Source: Bacilli bacterium
GTDB lineage: Bacteria > Bacillota_I > Bacilli_A > RF39 > UBA660
NCBI GenBank assembly: GCA_017428485.1
Contig: JAFRQT010000011.1
Location: forward strand, 24,651-88,650
Direction of reading: 5' to 3'
Length of the DNA stretch: 64,000 nt
Shown here: positions 23,482 through 31,618 of the stretch, in pieces
Position numbering within the stretch: the first letter of the stretch is position 1
Layout: each line of letters begins with the position of its first letter
The notes under the pieces: generated by a model
Database searches by the model: none
What the model was told of the DNA's origin: nothing
What the model saw: the letters and a program-made list of their open reading frames with translations, nothing else
Made by a program: the position numbers and the translations under genes

Positions 23482-24111
23482 ATGGATTTAATTAAGATTG
23501 GGAAATTTATTGCTGATTGTAGGAAAAGGAAAAATATAACTCAAGAGGAGTTAGCAGAAAAATTATATATTACTGATCGAGCAGTATCAAAATGGGAAAG
23601 AGGATTATCATTACCTGATGCTGATAAGATGTTAGAGTTATGTAGTATACTTGATATTAATGTTAATGAACTTTTAAATGGTGAAAAAATAAATATGAAA
23701 GATTATGAAAAGAAAACAAATGAATTATTGGTTGAGTTAGCTAAACAGGAAGAATTAAAGAATAAAAAGATGATAACAGACATGTATGTTTTAAGTGTTA
23801 CAGCAGTAGTATTTTATATTGGAATAACATTACTTGCAGCATACACATTGGGAGAAGGAACTACATTTGGTATTATTGTTACTATTGCTACTATTATTTT
23901 AGTTGCTGTTGCTTTATATGTTTTTAAACTTGAAATTTATACTGGATATTATGAATGTAAAAAATGCCATCATAGATATGTTCCAAATTCTTACTGGAAA
24001 GTAATGTTTTCTCCTCATATAGATACAACAAGATATTTAAAATGTCCTAAATGTGGTAAAAGAAGTTGGTCTAAAAAAGTAATGAGTAAGACAGATAAAG
24101 TATTAAAATAG
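23482..24111 (+). CDS. XRE-type HTH protein with two membrane helices and zinc ribbon
   Basis: 209 residues from the ATG at 23482 (AAAGGAG upstream). Residues 5-65 are a Cro/C1-type helix-turn-helix (ITQEELAEKLYITDRAVSKWERG). Two membrane helices follow (about 102-122 and 128-148). The C-terminus has C-x2-C pairs at 159/162 and 188/191, a zinc ribbon facing the cytoplasm if both helices cross. A DNA-binding domain tied to the membrane and a zinc site suggests a sensor, but the signal is unknown. The next gene, a small membrane protein, has its own TATAAT. Confidence 0.8.
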   Translation: MDLIKIGKFIADCRKRKNITQEELAEKLYITDRAVSKWERGLSLPDADKMLELCSILDINVNELLNGEKINMKDYEKKTNELLVELAKQEELKNKKMITDMYVLSVTAVVFYIGITLLAAYTLGEGTTFGIIVTIATIILVAVALYVFKLEIYTGYYECKKCHHRYVPNSYWKVMFSPHIDTTRYLKCPKCGKRSWSKKVMSKTDKVLK

Positions 24112-24222
24112 TTTATATAATATTATATTTAATATATGTAAAGGATAATGGTTTTTCATTTTCTTATAATAATTATTATAAATGTTATGCTATAATTATT
24201 TTGTAATAGGAGGATATTAAGT

Positions 24223-24495
24223 ATGATATTATTTATGTCATTTTTTATATTGGTGACATTTGCTGTAGATTACTTAATATATAAAAGAGTCAGCGACACA
24301 AATACCATATGGAATTATCTATTTTGTATTGGAATATATCCATATTTATTTGTTTTCTTATATTGTATAGCTGTTGGGATATTTAATGGTAGTTCTACGG
24401 AAATTGCTTTTGGGATTTGGCTTGCAGTTGTTGTATATTGGTATATAAGTATTCCATTCCTTATTTTGACAATTATTTCCTATATTGGTATTTAG
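24223..24495 (+). CDS. Small membrane protein, unknown
   Basis: 90 residues, nearly all in three predicted membrane helices (about 2-18, 28-50 and 62-85), rich in Tyr, Phe and Ile. AGGAGG lies 7 bases ahead of the start, and TATAAT is about 20 bases further upstream. No family recognised. Its small size and position next to the membrane-bound XRE regulator might be meaningful but this is only proximity. Confidence 0.6.
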   Translation: MILFMSFFILVTFAVDYLIYKRVSDTNTIWNYLFCIGIYPYLFVFLYCIAVGIFNGSSTEIAFGIWLAVVVYWYISIPFLILTIISYIGI

Positions 24496-24548
24496 AAAAG
24501 TAGAAAAAAGAATAACTATTTTTAGTACATATAAAGGAGATGATTAAT

Positions 24549-25043
24549 ATGAAAAATAAAAAAAGTTTAATAATTTATTTTAGCAGAGCAGATGAAAATT
24601 ATGCAGTTGGTTATGTAGATAAAGGTAATACAGAAATAGTTGCTGAATATGTAAGAGATTTAATTGGTGCAGATATGTTTAAAGTTGAACCATTAGTGCC
24701 ATATGCAAAGGATTATGCAACTTGCATAAAAGAAGCAAAAGAGCGCATCGGCAATGCTCCAATTAAAGAAATAATACAAGATATTTCTGCATATGAGGTA
24801 ATATATATAATGAGTCCAATATATTGGGGTACATATGCGCCAGAACTTGAAACTGCTATTAAAGATTTAGACTTTAATGGAAAAACCATTAGAGTAATAA
24901 CAACACATGAGGGTTCAGGCCTTGCAAATGTAGTTAATGATATTAAAAGAATTTGTGTGGGCGCTAACGTTTTAGATGATGCCATTGCAATTAGAGGATC
25001 AAAAGCAAAGGAATCTAAATCTAAACTTGAGTCTTGGATATAA
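24549..25043 (+). CDS. Flavodoxin
   Basis: 164 residues from the ATG at 24549 with AAAGGAG upstream; an ATG at 24540 touches the ribosome site. It begins with SLIIYFSRADENY, where the FMN phosphate loop normally lies, and has SPIYWGTYAPELETAI (second FMN loop) and ITTHEGSGLANVV. This is the flavodoxin_4 type found in gut Firmicutes. It carries electrons with FMN. It is 3 to 20 bases from the glutathione peroxidase gene and probably shares its transcript, which suggests redox or oxidative stress duty. Confidence 0.88.
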   Translation: MKNKKSLIIYFSRADENYAVGYVDKGNTEIVAEYVRDLIGADMFKVEPLVPYAKDYATCIKEAKERIGNAPIKEIIQDISAYEVIYIMSPIYWGTYAPELETAIKDLDFNGKTIRVITTHEGSGLANVVNDIKRICVGANVLDDAIAIRGSKAKESKSKLESWI

Positions 25044-25064
25044 ATTATGAAAGGAAAAAATAAA

Positions 25065-25604
25065 ATGACGATTTATGATTTAAAAGTTAAAAATAGAAAT
25101 GGTGAAGATGTATTATTAGGTAATTATAGAGGGAAAGTATTGATAATTGTTAATACTGCTACCGGGTGTGGATTTACACCACAGTATGAAGGATTAGAAA
25201 AACTTTACAGAGAATATCATGATAAAGGATTAGAAATATTAGATTTTCCATGTAATCAGTTTGGGAACCAAGCACCAGGAAGTGACGATGAGATTCATGA
25301 ATTTTGTGCTTTAAAATATAATACTTCATTTGATCAATTTGCAAAAATAGAAGTTAATGGTGAAAATGAATCTTCACTATATACATATTTAAAAGAGCAA
25401 ATTAAGGATGATGAGATTAAAGGTTTAAAAAATAAAATGGCTATGAAAGCCATAGAAAAAATAAGTAAAACGGCTACTAAGGATGGAGACATCAAATGGA
25501 ACTTCACTAAATTTTTAGTAAATAAAGAAGGTACAGTAGTTAAAAGATACTCACCTACATATAAACCCGAAGACATGGAAGAAGAAATTAAAAAATTAAT
25601 ATAA
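25065..25604 (+). CDS. Glutathione peroxidase family (thiol peroxidase)
   Basis: 179 residues from the ATG at 25065, which has AAAGGA inside the preceding codons; an in-frame ATG at 25047 is less likely. The peroxidatic Cys lies in NTATGCGFTPQYEGL (about residue 35), the Gln in FPCNQFGNQ (about 70) and the Trp-Asn in KWNFTKFLV. It is a Cys, not a selenocysteine, enzyme. Bacterial members usually use thioredoxin rather than glutathione, and a trxB gene lies at 39724. Shares an operon with the flavodoxin. Confidence 0.92.
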   Translation: MTIYDLKVKNRNGEDVLLGNYRGKVLIIVNTATGCGFTPQYEGLEKLYREYHDKGLEILDFPCNQFGNQAPGSDDEIHEFCALKYNTSFDQFAKIEVNGENESSLYTYLKEQIKDDEIKGLKNKMAMKAIEKISKTATKDGDIKWNFTKFLVNKEGTVVKRYSPTYKPEDMEEEIKKLI

Positions 25605-25605
25605 T

Positions 25606-25632
25606 AAAAATGACTTAATTTAAGTCATTTTT
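25606..25632. terminator. Bidirectional terminator
   Basis: AAAAATGACTTAA (25606-25618) and TTAAGTCATTTTT (25620-25632) are perfect 13-base arms. It ends both the peroxidase gene and the minus-strand tetR. Confidence 0.85.
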
Positions 25633-26133
25633 AAATAGGTTTTTAATATTTTCTATTATTAGGTTTTCCATTATGCTATAGTTCATATTGTTGTGCTTGT
25701 GATATTTTATTTCATGGCATAAATTATCAATCAAACCCAACATAATATGGACTTTTTCAGATAGATTATTGTCACTAAAATTATTATTTATTAATATTTC
25801 TTTTATAGAATTTGTAATTTCTAATTCCCTTTTATAATAATACTCATCAATTCTTTTATCCGAATGAACCATAGACATTATTTCTTCATGTGCAACATTA
25901 GATATTTTATGATTGTCAATATAGTATTCTATCATGTCTTTTATAACGCTATCAAAGTTTCTTTTTTCAAATGTTAAATTTGAATTTTTTAGCATAGGGA
26001 AGAATACTGTTTCACCATATTTTTCTAATCCTTCAATTAAAATATCATATTTATCTTTAAAATATTGATAAACTATTCCCGTAGATACTCCAGCTTGGAA
26101 AGCTATTTTGGCTGTGTTGATGTTATATTTCAA
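25615..26133 (-). pseudogene. TetR-family regulator, 5' end lost
   Basis: 172 codons of a TetR-type repressor. The sequence starts inside the DNA-binding domain: NTAKIAFQAGVSTGIVYQYFKDKYDIL is helices 2-3 plus the conserved YQYF-x-K, but the first 15-20 residues (helix 1) are missing. The only start is a TTG at 26133 without a ribosome site, and an in-frame stop lies 18 bases before it. The upstream DNA is instead the 3' end of a feoB-like gene on the other strand. The C-terminal ligand domain is intact. The likely cause is a deletion that joined two genes head to head, so the repressor is probably non-functional. Confidence 0.7.
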
Positions 26134-26316
26134 ACTACTTATGCGTGGTTAATCGCAACATTATTCTATCAAATAGCTTCTCGTATAAAATATGTAAACA
26201 TTGCTAATTTAGTTATAATTTTGCTGCTATTATTTATTATAATATTAGTGATAGTTAGAACAAGGAAACATAAAGGGTGTGAAAATTGCCCTTATTGTGA
26301 TAAATGCAGTCACTAA
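26122..26316 (+). pseudogene. feoB 3' remnant with Cys-rich tail
   Basis: In frame to a stop at 26316 the sequence reads F-Q-T-T-Y-A-W-L-I-A-T-L-F-Y-Q-I, like the last membrane helix of the ferrous iron transporter FeoB. It continues with another membrane helix and the tail C-E-N-C-P-Y-C-D-K-C, typical of FeoB-associated Cys-rich proteins. The GTPase and most of the permease are missing. An apparent start at 26065 reads antisense through tetR and is not meaningful. It is the other side of the deletion scar near 26120-26140. Confidence 0.6.
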
Positions 26317-26337
26317 TTATTATTGGAAGTGATTATT

Positions 26338-27216
26338 ATGAAAACTGAAAAAAATATATTAATTGCATTTTTATTAAATATATCTTTTTCAATATTTGAA
26401 TTTATTGGTGGATTATTTACTAATTCAGTAGCAATACTTTCTGATTCGGTTCATGATTTGGGTGATGCTATATCTATAGGTATATCTTATTTTATGGAAA
26501 GAAAAAGTAAAAAACATGCTGACAATAAATATACTTATGGATATGTTAGATATTCAGTTTTGGGTGGCGTTATTACAACAACTATATTATTAGTTGGCTC
26601 AGTCTTAGTAATAATTGGAGCAATCAAAAGACTTTTTAATCCAGTAGAAGTAAATTATAGTGGAATGATTATATTTGCAGTAGTTGGAGTAGTACTTAAT
26701 TTTATCGCAGCATATGTAACAAGAGAAGGAGATTCAATTAATCAAAAATCAGTTAATCTTCATATGCTTGAAGATGTACTAGGATGGATAGTTGTATTGA
26801 TTGGAGCCATTATAATGAGATTTACTGATATTAGTATAATTGATCCAGTTATGAGTATAGGAGTGGCTATATTTATATTATTTAATTCACTTAAGAATTT
26901 AAAAAGAGTGTTAGATTTATTTTTAGAGAAAACACCAGATGATATTGATATAAATGAATTAAAGAAACATTTATTGAAAATAAAAGGTGTTGATGATATA
27001 CATCATGTACATATATGGAGTATTGATGGATTTAATAATTATGCAACTATGCATATTGTATCTAAATCAAAAGATATTGCTAAAATAAAAAAAGAAATAA
27101 GAGATGAATTAAAAGAGCATAATATATGTCATGCAATATTAGAAACTGAAGAAGAAACTTGTGATGAAATAGAGTGCCATGTTGAATTTAAAGAACATAA
27201 GGGACATCACCATTAA
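26338..27216 (+). CDS. Cation diffusion facilitator (CDF) metal exporter
   Basis: 292 residues from the ATG at 26338 (GGAAGTGA upstream). Six membrane helices. Helix 2 has the metal site S-D-S-V-H-D-L-G-D and helix 5 has H-M-L-E-D-V, the usual D/H-D pairs of CDF zinc exporters. A cytoplasmic metal-binding domain follows (VDDIHHVHIWSIDG), and the C-terminus ends in a His-rich tail. It exports Zn2+ or similar ions against the proton gradient. It lies directly before the metallothionein-like gene and after the feoB remnant, so this was probably a metal-handling cluster. Confidence 0.92.
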   Translation: MKTEKNILIAFLLNISFSIFEFIGGLFTNSVAILSDSVHDLGDAISIGISYFMERKSKKHADNKYTYGYVRYSVLGGVITTTILLVGSVLVIIGAIKRLFNPVEVNYSGMIIFAVVGVVLNFIAAYVTREGDSINQKSVNLHMLEDVLGWIVVLIGAIIMRFTDISIIDPVMSIGVAIFILFNSLKNLKRVLDLFLEKTPDDIDINELKKHLLKIKGVDDIHHVHIWSIDGFNNYATMHIVSKSKDIAKIKKEIRDELKEHNICHAILETEEETCDEIECHVEFKEHKGHHH

Positions 27217-27246
27217 AAATGTGATATAATTATATAGGAGGAAAAA

Positions 27247-27441
27247 ATGGAAAAAAAGAAAAATACAAAATGCACTTGTGGATGTGAAGGAGAATGCAAA
27301 TGCGATGAAAATTGCACTTGTGGATGCCAAGAAGGTAAAGAATGCACATGTGGATGTGGAGATGAATGTAAGTGCGATGAAAATTGTACATGTGGATGTC
27401 ATGAAGGCAAAAAATGTACATGCAATGAAAAAAAGAAATAA
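27247..27441 (+). CDS. Metallothionein-like Cys-rich peptide
   Basis: 64 residues, 18 of them Cys. A strong AGGAGG precedes the ATG. Residues 9-32 and 33-56 are two near-identical 24-residue units. Each has C-x-C-x-C, C-x-C and C-x-C-x-C clusters separated by E-G-E/G-D-E and D-E-N, followed by E-G-K. No hydrophobic segment is present, so it is soluble and cytoplasmic. The Cys spacing suits a thiolate metal cluster (Zn2+, Cu+ or Cd2+). It follows the CDF exporter by 30 bases. It does not match the known bacterial SmtA or MymT types that I can recall; function is inferred from composition. Confidence 0.75.
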   Translation: MEKKKNTKCTCGCEGECKCDENCTCGCQEGKECTCGCGDECKCDENCTCGCHEGKKCTCNEKKK

Positions 27442-27535
27442 TATATTGAAAAAAAACAATTAAAATGGTATCCTATAAATAGGTAGTGAGAATATGAGTA
27501 TAAAAATATTTTGTGGTTTGATAAACTAGTATATT

Positions 27536-27562
27536 AAGAGTATTTTTTGTACTCTTTTTTTG
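27536..27562 (+). terminator. Terminator before prs
   Basis: AAGAGTA (27536-27542) pairs with TACTCTT (27550-27556), then T residues. It ends the CDF/metallothionein-like transcript, or could act as an attenuator for prs. Confidence 0.65.
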
Positions 27563-27581
27563 TTTTTTCTGGGGAGGTTAT

Positions 27582-28769
27582 ATGAAAGAGCAATTAGAGA
27601 AAGAAAGATTAAGACTAATAGTATTTAAAAGTGCATTAGAATTAGGGCAAAAAGTTGATGAACATTTACTTGATATGTACAGGTTTGATAAAGACAAATA
27701 CACATTTATAGTGCCCATCAATGAAAATTATTTTGATGATGGGCATTTAAAAGTAGAAATTAATTCTACCGTTAGAGGAAAAGATGTATTTTTCTTAACT
27801 GATATAGGTAATTATAGTATAACGTATACAATGAGAGGGTTTACTAATCATACTAGCCCAAATGATTTGATGCAACAATTAAAAGATGGCATTGGAGCTA
27901 CTAATAGACATGCAGATAAAATTAATATAATAATGCCTTTGTTGTATGCTGGACGCCAACATAGAAGAAATACTAGAGAAAATCTTGCCTGTGGTGAAAG
28001 TTTAAGAGAACTAGATCGAATACATGGTATTAAAAGTTTTATTACTTTCGATGCTCATGACCAAGGCGTTGAACATGCTACTGAAAATATGGAATTTGAG
28101 AATTTCTTTGCAACGAATACTATACTAGATGAATTCATTAATAACACTCCTAAAGAAGATCTTAGAAATATTGTCTTTGTGGCACCTGATAGTGGCGCTG
28201 TTGGAAGAAGAAATGTTTATTTAAACTCATTTGATTCTGAATTTATTGACAGGGATGCTGGTGAATTTTATAAACAAAGAGATTATAAACATTTAGTTAA
28301 TGGAAAATATAAAGTTATTGCCCACAAATACATTGGAAATAATGATTTAAACGGCAAAACTGCAATAGTAATTGATGATATGATTTCTAGTGGTGGCAGC
28401 ATGTTAAATGTAATAAATGAACTTCATGATTGTGGGGCAACAAAAATATATGTAATGATTACTTTTGCATTATTTACAAGAGGAATAGAAGATTTTAAAA
28501 AGATGTATGCAGAAGGCAAACTAGCTGGAATATATACAACAAATCTAACTTACATACCAGAAGAATATAAAAAAGAATCCTGGCTACACATATGTGATTG
28601 TTCTAAAGAAATAGCACAAATTATTTATAACATGCATAATGATTTATCAATAACTGGAATATTAAAAGATAAATCAGAACCAATTATGCTACTTGAGAAG
28701 AAATTCGGAAAGCAAAAAGATAATAAAAAAGGATATGATTTTGATGAATCAATTATACAATTCCATTAA
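27582..28769 (+). CDS. prs: Ribose-phosphate pyrophosphokinase (PRPP synthase)
   Basis: 395 residues, longer than the usual 310-320. The PRPP loop is IVIDDMISSGGSML. Earlier blocks match the family: MPLLYAGRQHRRNTRENLACGESLRELDRIHG (ribose and ATP contacts) and FDAHDQGVEH. It makes PRPP from ribose 5-phosphate and ATP for nucleotide and NAD synthesis; the NAD operon at 33585 depends on PRPP through PncB. The extra length is mostly an insertion near residues 185-260 and a C-terminal tail. GGGGAGG precedes the start. Confidence 0.93.
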   Translation: MKEQLEKERLRLIVFKSALELGQKVDEHLLDMYRFDKDKYTFIVPINENYFDDGHLKVEINSTVRGKDVFFLTDIGNYSITYTMRGFTNHTSPNDLMQQLKDGIGATNRHADKINIIMPLLYAGRQHRRNTRENLACGESLRELDRIHGIKSFITFDAHDQGVEHATENMEFENFFATNTILDEFINNTPKEDLRNIVFVAPDSGAVGRRNVYLNSFDSEFIDRDAGEFYKQRDYKHLVNGKYKVIAHKYIGNNDLNGKTAIVIDDMISSGGSMLNVINELHDCGATKIYVMITFALFTRGIEDFKKMYAEGKLAGIYTTNLTYIPEEYKKESWLHICDCSKEIAQIIYNMHNDLSITGILKDKSEPIMLLEKKFGKQKDNKKGYDFDESIIQFH

Positions 28770-29247
28770 TATAATTGAATATGAAGATAAGTATTTGGAA
28801 GATGTACGTGATTTATTAACTGAACTTGAAGAATATATAGTAACAATTGATGAAGACCATTTAGACCATGTACATCCTGAATATCATGAAAAGATGGCTC
28901 TTTATGATTTGAAAGAAATAAAAGAAAATAATGGTAAATGTTATTTAGCAATTTGTGATGGCAAAGCAATTGGATTAATAATGGGATGCATATTTCCATA
29001 TGATGAACATGATTATTTAGATTATAAATGTCCAAAAAGAGGAGAAATAACAGAATTAATAATAACATCAAAAGTAAGAAGTTCCGGAATTGGCAGTAAA
29101 CTAATTAATAAAATGGAGGAATATTTTATTTCTGAGGGATGTGAATATTCTTTTGTAGATATATTTGCATATAATAAAAATGCTGATGATTTTTATAAAC
29201 ATAAAGGGTATCATCATAGAATGTATAGTGGAATTAAGAAATTATAA
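28744..29247 (+). CDS. GNAT family N-acetyltransferase
   Basis: 167 residues from an ATG at 28744 that lies inside the 3' end of prs; AAAGGA sits 10 bases upstream. An ATG at 28735 is also in frame. The acetyl-CoA fold shows ITELIITSKVRSSGIGSKLINKME, the motif A pyrophosphate loop R-S-S-G-I-G-S, and an FVDIFAYNKNADDFYKHKGY end with the typical aromatic stretch. Substrate unknown. The overlap with prs suggests coupled translation. Confidence 0.85.
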   Translation: MNQLYNSINIIEYEDKYLEDVRDLLTELEEYIVTIDEDHLDHVHPEYHEKMALYDLKEIKENNGKCYLAICDGKAIGLIMGCIFPYDEHDYLDYKCPKRGEITELIITSKVRSSGIGSKLINKMEEYFISEGCEYSFVDIFAYNKNADDFYKHKGYHHRMYSGIKKL

Positions 29248-29251
29248 TGTT

Positions 29252-29280
29252 AACCTATAAAGAATATTTATAGGTTTTTT
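29252..29280 (+). terminator. Terminator after the acetyltransferase gene
   Basis: AACCTATAAA (29252-29261) and TTTATAGGTT (29267-29276) pair over five bases and run into T residues. Confidence 0.85.
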
Positions 29281-29312
29281 AATTTCATGATATAATTATA
29301 ATGAGGTGCTAT

Positions 29313-30347
29313 ATGTATACTATCTATGATTATCTAAAATATTATAAAGATTATGATATAAATGAAGTACCATGGAATGATATGGATAACTTATTACTAT
29401 CAACTATAGTTTATATACCGATAAAGGGATTTATGGGAACTATAAGTTTTAATGAAATGTGCAATAAAATAATGAAATTTAAAGTTCCAGATAAAACAGA
29501 ATATTTAGCGCCTAAAATAAAAAGTCTTATTGAAATAATAAACAATTCAAAAAGATATAATAAGTTAAAATTTAGAAATTTTGAAAATACAATTGATAAT
29601 AATACTCAATTTGGAGCAATGACTTGCATTATAGATAAAATAAAAATAATTGTATTTAAAGGTACTGATAGATCAATAGTAGGATGGCTTGAAAATTTTA
29701 GACTTATGTATGAATATCCTACATATACGCAATCTTTAGCAATAAAATATTTAAAAAATAACATAGGGTTGTTTGATAAAAACGTTTATGTTACTGGTCA
29801 TTCAAAAGGTGGAAATATGGCAATGGCTAGTGTAATGGAACTTGGTGATTTTAAATTTAATAAAGTTAAAAGAGTAATTAATTTTGATGGACCTGGTTTT
29901 AGAAAAGAAGAATATGATTCACCAAAATATAAGAAAATGAGCATGAAATTAACAAATATTATTCCATCTAACTCTTATATTGGTTCATTAATGTTTAATA
30001 ATGAATATAAAGTGATTAAAACTATTGCCCATGGTATTAACATACATTATCCAATATATTGGGCAACGTATGGTACTGAATTTATTCAAGATGAATTATC
30101 TAAATTAAGTCAAGAATTACATATAAGAACATCTATCAATATTGAGAATATTGATTCAAATTCATTTAGAGAATATTTTGAAAATGCATTTAAAATATTA
30201 AATTATAAAATAACTTCTAATATTAGCATAAGTATAAGTGATATGATTAATATCTTTAAAACTATAAAAGGTATGGATAAAAAAACAACTGAATATGTTA
30301 ATTCAGTATTAAAATCAATGTTAAAAATCACAAATAAAAATAAGTGA
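29313..30347 (+). CDS. DUF2974 (Mbeg1-like) alpha/beta hydrolase
   Basis: 344 residues from the ATG at 29313 (GAGGTG upstream). The sequence has the lipase-like IIVFKGTDRSIVGWLENF stretch and the nucleophile elbow VYVTGHSKGGNMAMA with the catalytic Ser (about residue 168), followed by the conserved INFDGPGF. This is the DUF2974/Mbeg1-like family, cytoplasmic lipase-like proteins common in gut Firmicutes. No signal peptide. Substrate unknown. It starts a tight run of five genes ending in rdgB. Confidence 0.85.
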   Translation: MYTIYDYLKYYKDYDINEVPWNDMDNLLLSTIVYIPIKGFMGTISFNEMCNKIMKFKVPDKTEYLAPKIKSLIEIINNSKRYNKLKFRNFENTIDNNTQFGAMTCIIDKIKIIVFKGTDRSIVGWLENFRLMYEYPTYTQSLAIKYLKNNIGLFDKNVYVTGHSKGGNMAMASVMELGDFKFNKVKRVINFDGPGFRKEEYDSPKYKKMSMKLTNIIPSNSYIGSLMFNNEYKVIKTIAHGINIHYPIYWATYGTEFIQDELSKLSQELHIRTSINIENIDSNSFREYFENAFKILNYKITSNISISISDMINIFKTIKGMDKKTTEYVNSVLKSMLKITNKNK

Positions 30348-30357
30348 GGGAGAAAAT

Positions 30358-31194
30358 ATGACAGATATTATTAAAATTAAAAAATGGATTGATGAGGCTG
30401 ACGCTATTATCATTGGAGCTGGCTCTGGGTTGAGTGAAGAAGCAGGAATTAAATATAGTGGAGAAAAATTTGATAGAGATTTTATAGATTACATAAGGAA
30501 ATATGGCTTTAAAGATTTACATTCGGCATTATTTTTCCCATATGCGAGTGAAGAGGAAAGATGGGCATGTTTAGCAAAATATATATATTTTACTTATTAT
30601 GAAAATAAACATACTGAATTATATGAAAAATTATTTAAAATCTTCAAAGATAAAAATTATTTTATAATTACTACTAATGCAGATGGGCAATTTATTAATA
30701 ATGGTTTCAATCCAAAAAAAGTATTTGAGGTACAAGGTAATTATTCAAAACTACAATGTTCTACTCCATGTAATAATAAATTATATTATAATGAAGATAT
30801 TGTTAAAGATATGTTAAATAATATTGGCAATGATTTAGAAATACCAAAAGATTTAATACCAAAATGTCCAGTTTGTGGTAAAAGAATGTCTATTAATATT
30901 AGAATTGATAATAAATTTGTAGAAGATGATAATTGGAACAAAATGAATGAAGATTATGCTAAATTTATTAAGAAGAATCAAAAGAAAAATGTCTTATTAA
31001 TTGAATTTGGAGTGGGATTTAATACTCCAGCTATAATAAGAAACCCTTTTGAATGGATGACTTATGATAATGAGAATTTTAAATTAATTAGATTTAATGA
31101 ATTGTATCCAGAAATATCTGATGAGTTAAAAGATAGATCAATTTCAGTTAGTGATGATATTAGCGAAGTAATTGATTTGATAAGTAGGTTGTAA
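30358..31194 (+). CDS. SirTM-like (class M) sirtuin
   Basis: 278 residues. It keeps the NAD pocket GAGSGLSEEAGIKY (20-33). The canonical T-Q-N-I-D-x-L-H motif reads T-T-N-A-D-G-Q-F (105-112), so the deacetylase His is Phe and a Gln precedes it, as in SirTM proteins, which ADP-ribosylate lipoylated carrier proteins. Zinc-type Cys lie at 134, 138, 170 and 173. The usual SirTM partners (macrodomain hydrolase, GcvH-like carrier, lipoate ligase) are not next to it, so its target is open. TGA is its neighbour's stop and GGGAG precedes its ATG. Confidence 0.7.
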   Translation: MTDIIKIKKWIDEADAIIIGAGSGLSEEAGIKYSGEKFDRDFIDYIRKYGFKDLHSALFFPYASEEERWACLAKYIYFTYYENKHTELYEKLFKIFKDKNYFIITTNADGQFINNGFNPKKVFEVQGNYSKLQCSTPCNNKLYYNEDIVKDMLNNIGNDLEIPKDLIPKCPVCGKRMSINIRIDNKFVEDDNWNKMNEDYAKFIKKNQKKNVLLIEFGVGFNTPAIIRNPFEWMTYDNENFKLIRFNELYPEISDELKDRSISVSDDISEVIDLISRL

Positions 31195-31195
31195 T

Positions 31196-31618
31196 ATGAA
31201 AGATAAAAAAGAATTAATAAGAACAATTAAATTTACTCTTTTTTCAATATCTGCTGGATTAATTGAAATAGGGCTTTTTACTATATTAGATGAATTTACA
31301 AATTTAGATTATTGGATTTGTTATTTGGCTGCACTTATAGCGTCTGTAGTGTGGAATTTCACATTAAATCGTGAATTTACATTTAAATCTACTGCTAATG
31401 TTCCACTAGCAATGACAAAAGTATTTATTTTTTACTTAATTTTTACACCTGTTTCAACGATATTGGGTAATTATTTAGTCAAAAATTTAGGATGGAATGA
31501 TTATTTAGTAACAGGTATAAATATGTTATGTAATTTTATACTAGAATATTTATATGATAAGTATGTTGTTTTTAGAGGAACAATTGATACTAAAGAAAAG
31601 AGGATGAAAAGTGAATAA
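31196..31618 (+). CDS. GtrA family membrane protein
   Basis: 140 residues with four membrane helices. It has the GtrA-like core: a start helix with F-S-I-S-A-G-L-I-E, then W-N-F-T-L-N-R-E-F-T-F between helices 2 and 3, then F-I-L-E-Y-L-Y-D-K-Y-V-V-F at the end. Family members help move lipid-linked sugars across the membrane. No glycosyltransferase is adjacent. It starts one base after the sirtuin and overlaps the HAD gene by 8 bases. Confidence 0.88.
   Translation: MKDKKELIRTIKFTLFSISAGLIEIGLFTILDEFTNLDYWICYLAALIASVVWNFTLNREFTFKSTANVPLAMTKVFIFYLIFTPVSTILGNYLVKNLGWNDYLVTGINMLCNFILEYLYDKYVVFRGTIDTKEKRMKSE

Noticed and set aside
26065..26130. Gene start for the 83-codon plus-strand frame over tetR
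   Set aside because: The first part is antisense to TetR coding sequence; only the part after about 26122 resembles FeoB.
27139..27459. Minus-strand reading frames opposite the Cys-rich gene
   Set aside because: They mirror the repetitive Cys codons; the plus strand has a strong ribosome site and a sensible protein.
27494..27529. 11-codon leader peptide plus attenuator before prs
   Set aside because: The tiny frame has only a weak ribosome site and no run of regulatory codons; the terminator is better explained as the end of the metal-resistance transcript.
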